From Pseudomonas viridiflava (lineage in GTDB: Bacteria > Pseudomonadota > Gammaproteobacteria > Pseudomonadales > Pseudomonadaceae), in the NCBI RefSeq assembly GCF_900590755.1, contig NZ_UUOC01000034.1, positions 1 through 64,000 of the forward strand: a stretch of 64,000 nucleotides of DNA, in the 5' to 3' direction. Shown here one piece after another: positions 7,998 to 14,959 of this stretch. A program made the position numbers and the translations under genes. The notes beneath the pieces were generated by a model that was given only the letters and a program-made list of their open reading frames with translations, did not search any database and had not been told where the DNA came from. Within the stretch, counting starts at the first letter, position 1; every line of letters begins with the position of its first letter.

Positions 7998-8030
7998 AAA
8001 TGGCCCGGTATATACCGGGCCATTTTTTTT
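7998..8030 (+). terminator. Rho-independent terminator
   Basis: TGGCCCGGTA-TATACCGGGCCA forms a perfect GC-rich hairpin directly followed by eight T residues. It lies between the secreted low-complexity protein and the convergent lipoprotein gene. Confidence 0.92.
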
Positions 8031-8053
8031 GCTCGCGTTTTACATCAAATGCC

Positions 8054-8413
8054 TTAAAGGCAAGTTGCCAACGCAGCGCCCCGCCGCTCTGCGGCTTGAC
8101 TGGACGGCGGTGCAAAATAGCTGACCGACGATCCAGGGCCCGCTGGTTTCACGTCAACAAAGAACTCGGCGCCGGTGTTGTAGATCGTGAAGCCCTCCTT
8201 GCCAGATTGCATGAAGGCATCGGCTTCGGTTCCGAGCAGCTTCTCGTCCTGCCAGGCATATTCGATGCACTGAGCAACAATGGCGGCGGCCTTATGGCTT
8301 GAATAAGACTTGTAAGGACCACCCAGACGGGATTGATTTGACGGGGAGGTGCAGCCTGCCAGCACTGCGGCGCACAGCACTGCAGCAGACAGCGCCGAAA
8401 TCAAAGGCTTCAT
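8054..8413 (-). CDS. Small lipoprotein of unknown function
   Basis: 119 residues with a lipobox AVLAGC at about residues 16-21, so it should be lipidated and probably sits in the outer membrane. The body (KAAAIVAQCIEYAWQDEKLLG; EGFTIYNTGAEFFVDVKP) has no domain that I can name, though it resembles small conserved proteobacterial lipoproteins. It is convergent with the 7630-7983 gene across the shared hairpin, and follows the hemerythrin gene's 3' end without overlap. Confidence 0.75.
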   Translation of the reverse strand: MKPLISALSAAVLCAAVLAGCTSPSNQSRLGGPYKSYSSHKAAAIVAQCIEYAWQDEKLLGTEADAFMQSGKEGFTIYNTGAEFFVDVKPAGPGSSVSYFAPPSSQAAERRGAALATCL

Positions 8414-8452
8414 GACATTCCTTGAGATAAAGAAGCAGATTCTACACGCTCA

Positions 8453-8484
8453 GGCACGACGCATGCCCGGACATGCGCCGTGCC
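8453..8484. other. 13-bp intergenic hairpin
   Basis: GGCACGACGCATG and CATGCGCCGTGCC pair (one mismatch or G-U wobble) around a 6-nt loop. It lies just beyond the stop of the leftward hemerythrin gene and upstream of the lipoprotein start. There is no T-run, so it may be a Rho-dependent stop or a processing structure. Confidence 0.5.
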
Positions 8485-8493
8485 GTGGCAGTC

Positions 8494-8937
8494 TCATGCC
8501 TCAGTCAACTGCTCTTCGTATTCTTTGACGTACTGACCGGCCAGCGACTCTTTCTGCTTGTCATCAAGAATCTTGCCCGCCATCTGGAAGAACTTCTGCT
8601 CCTCTTCCTTCAGGTGATGATGAACTTTCTCGGAAAGCTTTTTAGCAGTTGCCAGCCAGCTCGGGTTCGACATCTCGGTCTCGTCGAGCTCCTCCATCAT
8701 CTCGTCCATCTCATGATGTTCAGAAATCGCGTGCCGACTCAGGTCTATGCCCTTGTCGTGCTCCATCAACGGTATATAGAAGAAGCGCTCTTCAGCCGTT
8801 TCATGGGCCTGAAGCTCAGCCTTAAGCTGTTTATAAGCCTCGACGCGCTCGGCATTGTCGCCGTGGGTCTGCACCAGAATGTCGGCATAGTTGCGCTGGC
8901 GCTCATGGCTTTCTCGCAAGGCTTCAAAAATATTCAC
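8494..8937 (-). CDS. Hemerythrin HHE-domain protein
   Basis: A 147-residue four-helix-bundle protein. The iron-ligand pattern is spread as SHERQRNYADIL (helix 1), QAHETAEERFFYIPLM (helix 2), SEHHEMDEMMEEL (helix 3) and HHHLKEEEQKFFQMAG (helix 4). HHE proteins bind a di-iron centre and bind or sense O2, NO or peroxide. It is cytoplasmic, with no signal peptide. It is flanked by other small stress-type genes and transcribed alone or with the lipoprotein downstream. Its physiological ligand cannot be read from sequence. Confidence 0.9.
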   Translation of the reverse strand: MNIFEALRESHERQRNYADILVQTHGDNAERVEAYKQLKAELQAHETAEERFFYIPLMEHDKGIDLSRHAISEHHEMDEMMEELDETEMSNPSWLATAKKLSEKVHHHLKEEEQKFFQMAGKILDDKQKESLAGQYVKEYEEQLTEA

Positions 8938-9083
8938 GGGCTGTACTCCAGAGACTGGCTTCCGAATCTGGAAGCGACCCTTACTAGACAGTCGCGTGAG
9001 AATGGCAGTTCAACATTATTGCGAGGCTGTCGGACGTGGCTGAAACCAGCGCCTCACAGGAAAGCAAGCGCGAAGGACAAAGA

Positions 9084-9290
9084 ATGCTTCAAGACGATCG
9101 CCAATATCTGAACACAACTCGAAACAGCCATGGCGGCGAGAGGCTACTGAGTCGCGAGCTTGCCGAACCTGATGTACTGATGAATACCAAAGAGTCGTTC
9201 GCCAAGCGCATCGGCTTGCTGCCCTTTGCGGCTGGCGCGGTATCTGCAGCGGCTGTGCTGGTTGCCATCCAACTCATCACCCACCTGTAA
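9084..9290 (+). CDS. Small single-pass membrane protein, unknown
   Basis: 68 residues from the ATG at 9084, preceded by GAAGGA at good spacing; a GTG at 9036 would add 16 residues but has no such site. The N-terminal half is polar and charged (LQDDRQYLNTTRNSHGGERLL). The C-terminal half has one membrane segment (IGLLPFAAGAVSAAAVLVAI) ending five residues from the stop, as in tail-anchored proteins. No known family recognised. A hairpin follows. Confidence 0.6.
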   Translation: MLQDDRQYLNTTRNSHGGERLLSRELAEPDVLMNTKESFAKRIGLLPFAAGAVSAAAVLVAIQLITHL

Positions 9291-9302
9291 AACCTTCCCT
9301 TT

Positions 9303-9327
9303 CAAGCCCCAAACTCTCTGGGGCTTG
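9303..9327 (+). terminator. Hairpin terminator candidate
   Basis: CAAGCCCC and GGGGCTTG pair around a 9-nt loop, right after the small membrane protein gene. No clear T-run follows. The rest of the gap to 9560 holds no gene that I can support. Confidence 0.5.
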
Positions 9328-9560
9328 CATGCCGCCATACAACTGTCGCCTCACCTATGCGACAATGCGCGCCAAATTCGGCATGAATCCCGCATTCATT
9401 TCCAGTCATCCGACCCGACGTGTCGCAGATGCTGGCTAGATATGGCCCAAAGAATGGCCTCGCACCTGAGTATCGATTACTCCGGCACAGAGACGAAAAC
9501 GGGTATCAAATCGGTATCGGCTTCCAAAAGCCACATCCAAGTTATTGAAAGGTAAGGTAA

Positions 9561-11147
9561 TTGATCTCCACAGCAAACATCACCATGCAGTTCGGCGCCA
9601 AACCCTTGTTCGAGAACGTCTCGGTCAAGTTCGGTGCCGGTAACCGTTACGGCCTGATCGGCGCCAACGGCTGCGGCAAGTCCACCTTCATGAAGATTCT
9701 GGGCGGCGATCTGGAGCCTTCGGGTGGGCAGGTGATGCTTGAGCCGAATGTGCGCCTGGGTAAACTGCGCCAGGATCAGTTCGCCTATGAAGAATTCACC
9801 GTGCTCGACACCGTGATCATGGGTCACGAAGAGCTGTGGAAGGTCAAGGCCGAGCGCGATCGTATCTACTCGCTGCCGGAAATGAGCGAAGAAGACGGCA
9901 TGGCGGTGGCCGAGCTGGAAACCGAGTTCGCTGAAATGGACGGCTACACGGCCGAATCCCGCGCCGGTGAGTTGTTGCTGGGCCTGGGTATCGGCATCGA
10001 GCAACACTTTGGTCCGATGAGCGAAGTGTCGCCGGGCTGGAAGCTGCGTGTATTGCTCGCTCAGGCGCTGTTTTCCGATCCGGAAGTGCTGTTGCTCGAC
10101 GAACCGACCAACCACCTGGACATCAACACCATTCGCTGGCTGGAAAACATCCTGACCCAGCGCAACAGCCTGATGATCATCATCTCTCACGACCGTCACT
10201 TCCTGAACAGCGTGTGCACCCACATGGCTGACCTGGATTACGGCGAGCTGCGTCTGTTCCCGGGCAACTACGACGAATACATGACCGTGGCGACCCAGTC
10301 CCGCGAGCAACTGCTGTCGGATAACGCCAAGAAGAAAGCTCAGATTACCGAGCTGCAATCGTTCGTCAGCCGCTTCTCGGCCAACGCATCGAAAGCAAAA
10401 CAGGCCACATCCCGCGCCAAGGCGATCGACAAGATCCAGCTGGCCGAGGTCAAGCCTTCGAGCCGCGTCAGCCCGTTCATTCGTTTCGAACAAACCAAGA
10501 AGCTGCACCGTCAGGCGGTCATCGTTGAGCGCATGGCCAAAGGTTTCGACGGCAAGCCGCTGTTCAAGGACTTCAGCTTCCAGGTGGAAGCAGGCGAACG
10601 CGTGGCGATCATCGGCCCGAACGGTATTGGTAAAACCACCCTGTTGCGCACCCTGGTCAACGAACTGACTCCGGATGCCGGTAGCGTCAAGTGGACCGAT
10701 GCCGCAGAACTGGGCTATTACGCTCAGGACCACGCCCACGACTTCGAAGATGACGTCACCCTGTTCGACTGGATGGGTCAGTGGACACAGGGCGAGCAGA
10801 TGATCCGCGGTACGTTGGGCCGGATGCTGTTCTCCAACGACGAGATCCAGAAGTCGGTCAAAGTGATTTCCGGTGGTGAGCAAGGCCGCATGCTGTTCGG
10901 CAAGCTGATCCTGCAAAAACCGAACGTGCTGATCATGGACGAACCGACCAACCACTTGGACATGGAATCCATTGAAGCGCTGAACCTGGCGCTGGAAAAC
11001 TATCCAGGCACGTTGATCTTCGTCAGCCACGACCGCGAGTTCGTGTCGTCCCTGGCCACCCGCATCATCGAGCTGAGCCCAAGTGGCGTGACCGATTTCA
11101 GCGGCACCTACGACGACTACCTGCGCAGCCAGGGTGTGGTGTTCTGA
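9561..11147 (+). CDS. ybiT: ABC-F family ATPase (YbiT-like)
   Basis: A 528-residue soluble protein with two ABC domains and no membrane segments. Walker A motifs are GANGCGKST and GPNGIGKTT; Walker B regions are [11 protein letters not shown] and [11 protein letters not shown], joined by a charged linker ([25 protein letters not shown]). The N-terminus [24 protein letters not shown] closely matches E. coli YbiT, which supports the TTG start at 9561 (AAGG upstream). ABC-F proteins bind the ribosomal E site and relieve stalling. It is transcribed alone, with a shared terminator beyond the REP pair downstream. Confidence 0.92.
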   Translation: MISTANITMQFGAKPLFENVSVKFGAGNRYGLIGANGCGKSTFMKILGGDLEPSGGQVMLEPNVRLGKLRQDQFAYEEFTVLDTVIMGHEELWKVKAERDRIYSLPEMSEEDGMAVAELETEFAEMDGYTAESRAGELLLGLGIGIEQHFGPMSEVSPGWKLRVLLAQALFSDPEVLLLDEPTNHLDINTIRWLENILTQRNSLMIIISHDRHFLNSVCTHMADLDYGELRLFPGNYDEYMTVATQSREQLLSDNAKKKAQITELQSFVSRFSANASKAKQATSRAKAIDKIQLAEVKPSSRVSPFIRFEQTKKLHRQAVIVERMAKGFDGKPLFKDFSFQVEAGERVAIIGPNGIGKTTLLRTLVNELTPDAGSVKWTDAAELGYYAQDHAHDFEDDVTLFDWMGQWTQGEQMIRGTLGRMLFSNDEIQKSVKVISGGEQGRMLFGKLILQKPNVLIMDEPTNHLDMESIEALNLALENYPGTLIFVSHDREFVSSLATRIIELSPSGVTDFSGTYDDYLRSQGVVF

Positions 11148-11173
11148 TAGGGCTGGCAAAAAACCAGGCAAGC

Positions 11174-11264
11174 ACTGTGGGAGCGGTGCTTGCCCGCGAT
11201 ACAGACGACTCGGTGTCGATCATATACCGCGTTATCGTTCATCGCGGGCAAGCGCGCTCCTACA
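11174..11264. repeat. REP doublet
   Basis: The inverted arms are TGTGGGAGCGGTGCTTGCC and GGCAAGCGCGCTCCTACA. It lies in the gap between the ABC-F gene and its terminator. Confidence 0.85.
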
Positions 11265-11322
11265 ACGACGCATTGCAAATCTGACAGTCGCTTCATGTTT
11301 GAATACGGCGTTTACAGCCAAC

Positions 11323-11353
11323 AAAAAGCCCGGTCACTCGACCGGGCTTTTTC
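11323..11353. terminator. Bidirectional terminator
   Basis: AAAGCCCGGT and ACCGGGCTTT form a perfect stem with A-rich left and T-rich right flanks. It serves both the ABC-F gene and the convergent lactonase gene. Confidence 0.9.
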
Positions 11354-11369
11354 ATTTCAGATACGCCGT

Positions 11370-12497
11370 TTACTTAACCTGCAGCACCTCAATCCACAAA
11401 GCCCCTTTGCCCGACTCTGCTTCACTGGCGCGTTTGAGCGCACCTTTTTCGCCCACGGCGTAAACCCCGACTTTGTCAGCTTTCTCGCCCGTCACCAGCA
11501 ACCACTTGCCGTTGGGTGAGAACGCGATGTTGCGTGGCTGTTTTTCTTCAACCGGGTAGTTCTCCAGAAAGCTCAACGCGCCGGTCGCGCTATTGACGGC
11601 GAAGGCAGAGACCGAACTGGTGGTGCGCTCGGTCATGAACAGCAGCTTGCCATCGGGTGACAAACGCAGGTCTGCGGCCCAGATGCGAGGGGTCGGATCA
11701 TCCTTCAAATCATTGTTGCTGGCATCGCGGACTTCGCCGTGTACCAGTTTGAGCCGATCAGGGATACCGTTGGCTACGCCCAGCTCGGTCAGGGCGCCGG
11801 TTTTGTCATCAATGGAGAAAGCCGTCACGGTGCCGCTCATTTCGCCAACGACGTACAGGTATTTACCGTCGTGGGAAAACGCCAGATGCCTCGGCCCGGT
11901 CTTGGCCGGTACGCTGACGAAACCGCTACCGATAGGCGTCAGAGCGCCCGTTTTGGCATCCAGGCTGTATTGCAGCACGTGGTCCGAACCCAGATTGCCG
12001 GCGTAGGCAAAGCGGTTGCTCGGGTCAGTGCGTACCGAGTGGGCATGCGGTCCGGTCTTGTAGGTCTGGATTTTTTCGTCGGGCTTGTACGCCGCATCAA
12101 TGGCCTGGACGGTAATGGCATCAGCGCCGTAGGACGCGCCCATCAGGTAACGCCCGCTGCGGTCGGTGGACAAATACGCCAGGCTCTCGGCCAACGGGCC
12201 TCTGGACACCTCATTCAAATGTCCGCTCTTGGGATCAATGCTGAACCCCACCACCTGAAACGGCTTCACCCGTAACGCCGCGAACAGCACCTTGCCATCC
12301 GGCGTAATCGCCATCGGGTTGACCATATCCCCGGCTTTGGTCTGTTCGAGCAGGCTTAACTTGCCATTGCTCTCATCGAGCTGGTACTGGGAAATCATCC
12401 CGTCGCCGGGGCTGGAAATGTATGCGAAGGTCGCAGCCTGTGCATGCATGCTGAGACCGTAAACAACAGCGGCTGCCATGAGGAGGGGTTTGCTCAC
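11370..12497 (-). CDS. Exported lactonase-family seven-bladed beta-propeller protein
   Basis: 375 residues with a Sec signal (LLMAAAVVYGLSMHAQA) and a mature part made of repeated propeller strands (HSVRTDPSNRFAYAGNLGSD; PRHLAFSHDGKYLYVVGE; RIWAADLRLSPDGKLLFMTE; PRNIAFSPNGKWLLVTGE). This is the Pgl/YbhE lactonase family (6-phosphogluconolactonase-like). The signal peptide puts it in the periplasm, so cytoplasmic 6-phosphogluconolactone is not the likely substrate; another sugar lactone, or only a structural role, is possible. It is divergent from the MFS gene. Confidence 0.82.
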   Translation of the reverse strand: MSKPLLMAAAVVYGLSMHAQAATFAYISSPGDGMISQYQLDESNGKLSLLEQTKAGDMVNPMAITPDGKVLFAALRVKPFQVVGFSIDPKSGHLNEVSRGPLAESLAYLSTDRSGRYLMGASYGADAITVQAIDAAYKPDEKIQTYKTGPHAHSVRTDPSNRFAYAGNLGSDHVLQYSLDAKTGALTPIGSGFVSVPAKTGPRHLAFSHDGKYLYVVGEMSGTVTAFSIDDKTGALTELGVANGIPDRLKLVHGEVRDASNNDLKDDPTPRIWAADLRLSPDGKLLFMTERTTSSVSAFAVNSATGALSFLENYPVEEKQPRNIAFSPNGKWLLVTGEKADKVGVYAVGEKGALKRASEAESGKGALWIEVLQVK

Positions 12498-12667
12498 GTG
12501 GAATCCTTATTTTTATGGTTGTGATCAGTCATCCTATGACTAGCCATAAAATTCGGCAAACACTGTTTCAAGGATTGTCGCAGATAACATCGTTAGCATG
12601 CTTTCTTTTGTCCCCTGCTCTTGCCATGATGGGGCACTCCCAACCGCCCGCCAGCGAAACGAGCCCC

Positions 12668-13867
12668 ATGTCAGCCGCCACCCCGCCCCCGCCAATTGCT
12701 CAGCCCAGCTCCATGACGGTCACCTTGCAGATCGTTTCGATCGTCTTCTACACCTTCGTTGCCTTCCTGTGCATTGGTCTGCCCATTGCCGTCCTGCCCG
12801 GTTACGTCCATGACCAGTTGGGCTTCAGCGCAGTTGTCGCAGGTCTGACCATTGGCTGCCAATACCTGGCGACGCTACTGAGCCGACCCATGGCCGGGAA
12901 GGTCTGCGACACCATCGGCACCAAGCTGGCGGTGGTCTACGGGCTCTCAGGCATCGTCATCAGCGGTGTATTGACCTTTGTCGCCGCGCTAGTGGAACAC
13001 CTGCCCAGCGTCAGCCTGACCATCCTGATCATCTCGCGCCTGTTTCTCGGCGTGTCCCAGGGACTGATCGGCGTAGGCAGCATCAGTTGGTGCATCGGCA
13101 AAGTCGGGCCGGAACATACCGCCCGGTCGATTTCCTGGAACGGCATTGCCTCCTATGGCGCCATCGCCATCGGCGCGCCGCTGGGTTATGTCATGAGCCA
13201 CGAGCTGGGCTTCTTCACCTTGGGCATCGCGCTCACCGTCATGGCGGCATCGGCATTGCTGGTGATCCGCAAACAAGCTTCGGTACCCGTGCTCAAAGGC
13301 GAGCGCCTGCCGTTCTGGTCGGTGTTCGGGCGGATTGCGCCTTATGGCCTGGGCCTGACCCTGGCGTCCATCGGTTACGGCACCATCACCACCTTCATCA
13401 CCCTGTTCTACGTCAGCCGCGGCTGGGAAGGCGCGGCCTGGTGCCTGAGCGTGTTCGGTGTGTGCTTTATCGCGGCGCGGCTGTTGTTCATCAACGCAAT
13501 CAACCGTCTGGGCGGATTCACCTCGGCGATTCTGTGCATGGGCGTCGAAACCCTGGGCCTCGTCTTGCTGTGGGTTGCGCCCAATACCGGGTTCGCCCTG
13601 ACTGGCGCGGGCCTGACCGGCCTTGGATTGTCGCTGGTGTACCCGGCATTGGGTGTCGAAGCCATCAAACAAGTGCCGGCTACAAGCCGCAGTGCGGGTC
13701 TGAGTTCTTATGCCGTCTTCTTTGATCTGGCACTGGCGATTGCCGGCCCGATCATGGGCGCGATTGCCCTGGGGTTGGGGTATGAATGGATCTTCTTCTT
13801 CGCCTCGGTATTGTCCCTGGCCGGGCTGGGTTTGACAGTGCTGCTGTCCAGACGCCCCAGGCTGTAA
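12668..13867 (+). CDS. MFS transporter (YfcJ/YhhS-like)
   Basis: About 399 residues from ATG 12668, with 12 predicted membrane segments. The frame is open to 12515, so an N-terminus up to 51 residues longer is possible, and neither start has a strong ribosome site. After a Pro-rich start, TM1 is SIVFYTFVAFLCIGLPIAVL. The loop 2-3 motif reads SRPMAGKVCDTIGTK, and TM11-12 lie in ALAIAGPIMGAIALGLGYEW. It belongs to the arabinose-efflux-like MFS group whose members are mostly drug or sugar exporters; the substrate is unknown. Confidence 0.85.
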   Translation: MSAATPPPPIAQPSSMTVTLQIVSIVFYTFVAFLCIGLPIAVLPGYVHDQLGFSAVVAGLTIGCQYLATLLSRPMAGKVCDTIGTKLAVVYGLSGIVISGVLTFVAALVEHLPSVSLTILIISRLFLGVSQGLIGVGSISWCIGKVGPEHTARSISWNGIASYGAIAIGAPLGYVMSHELGFFTLGIALTVMAASALLVIRKQASVPVLKGERLPFWSVFGRIAPYGLGLTLASIGYGTITTFITLFYVSRGWEGAAWCLSVFGVCFIAARLLFINAINRLGGFTSAILCMGVETLGLVLLWVAPNTGFALTGAGLTGLGLSLVYPALGVEAIKQVPATSRSAGLSSYAVFFDLALAIAGPIMGAIALGLGYEWIFFFASVLSLAGLGLTVLLSRRPRL

Positions 13868-13946
13868 CGCACCACACGGCAAAAAAGATGAACTGCCATT
13901 GCCGGTGTCAGTCCGACGTACATACCCCGTTTGAAGGAGAATGTGC

Positions 13947-14747
13947 GTGCTCCCTGATCCCGCTGGCTCCAACGCCGATGTAGTGGACATGACCGATTTA
14001 CCGGACATCCATCGCCTGCGCGTACTGACGGTCAATACGCACAAAGGCTTCACTGCGTTGAACCGACGCTTCATCCTGCCGGAACTGCGCGAAGCAGTCC
14101 GCGCCACCAGCGCTGATCTGGTGTTTCTTCAGGAAGTTCAAGGCAGCCACGACCGCCACGCCTCACGTCACCACGACTGGCCGGAAACGCCCCACTACGA
14201 GTTTCTCGCCGACAGCATGTGGAGTGACTTTGCCTATGGCCGCAATGCGGTTTACCCCGACGGGCATCATGGCAACGCGCTGCTCTCAAAATACCCGATT
14301 CTGCAACACCGCAATCTGGACATTTCGATTACCGGTCCGGAACGGCGCGGCCTGTTGCACTGTGTTCTGCAAGTGCCGGGGCATGACGAAGTCCACGCTA
14401 TTTGCGTGCATTTGAGTCTGTTGGAAAGCCATCGCCAATTGCAGCTGGACCTGCTGTGCAAACTGCTGGATTCGCTGCCCAGCCATGCACCGGTGATCAT
14501 TGCCGGGGATTTCAATGACTGGCAATTGCGGGGCAATACCCGCCTTGCCCGGTGCGATTATTTGCATGAAGCGTTCGAACGGCACCATGGCCTGCTGGCC
14601 AAGACCTACCCTGCCCGCTTCCCGATGCTCCGACTGGACCGCGTCTATCTGCGCAATGCCACGAGCCATGAGCCAAGAATTCTGGGCAATAAGCCTTGGA
14701 CTCACCTGTCTGACCACCTGCCCTTGGCGGTTGAAGTGCATTTGTAA
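13947..14747 (+). CDS. Endonuclease/exonuclease/phosphatase family protein (YbhP-like)
   Basis: 266 residues from GTG 13947, chosen because AAGGAG lies seven bases upstream; the ATG at 13941 is too close to it. EEP-fold motifs in order are RVLTVNTHKGF, DLVFLQEVQG (metal-binding Glu), GNALLSKYPIL, IAGDFNDW and SDHLPLAVEVHL (catalytic His). E. coli YbhP is in the same family and lies beside cardiolipin synthase ClsB. No cls gene is present here, so a role in phospholipid or nucleic acid hydrolysis stays open. No signal peptide. Confidence 0.85.
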   Translation: MLPDPAGSNADVVDMTDLPDIHRLRVLTVNTHKGFTALNRRFILPELREAVRATSADLVFLQEVQGSHDRHASRHHDWPETPHYEFLADSMWSDFAYGRNAVYPDGHHGNALLSKYPILQHRNLDISITGPERRGLLHCVLQVPGHDEVHAICVHLSLLESHRQLQLDLLCKLLDSLPSHAPVIIAGDFNDWQLRGNTRLARCDYLHEAFERHHGLLAKTYPARFPMLRLDRVYLRNATSHEPRILGNKPWTHLSDHLPLAVEVHL

Positions 14748-14794
14748 TCGCGGCAATTTCTAAAAAAACGAACTCCCGCCCTTCTGTCGGTCAG

Positions 14795-14814
14795 GTTCTT
14801 GACGCGCCAAGAAC
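14795..14814. other. Inverted repeat upstream of autotransporter
   Basis: GTTCTTG and CAAGAAC are perfect 7-bp arms around a 6-bp spacer, about 145 bp upstream of the chosen autotransporter start. It could be an operator; no regulator gene is adjacent. Confidence 0.35.
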
Positions 14815-14959
14815 TTGAACCTTCACTTGTATCGTTAGTTATTGATGAAACAGGGAAACCGAGATAGCTGATCCGTCAGCATTTCGGTCATTGCGCGGTC
14901 ACATGGAGAAACCGACGTGTCGGAAGGCTCCCCTGACCTCGCTTCAGGGAGATGCGCTC

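Noticed and set aside
9226..9555. Plus-strand frame of 109 codons between the small membrane protein and ABC-F genes
   Set aside because: It overlaps the real small gene, crosses the hairpin and has no ribosome site or recognisable features.
9477..11171. Minus-strand open frame of 564 codons opposite the ABC-F gene
   Set aside because: It mirrors the GC-biased codons of a highly conserved ABC-F gene, has no ribosome site and no domain, so it is a shadow frame.
12515..12667. Extra N-terminal 51 residues for the MFS protein
   Set aside because: The extension is unlike MFS N-termini and the segment lies in the divergent promoter region; kept only as an alternative start.
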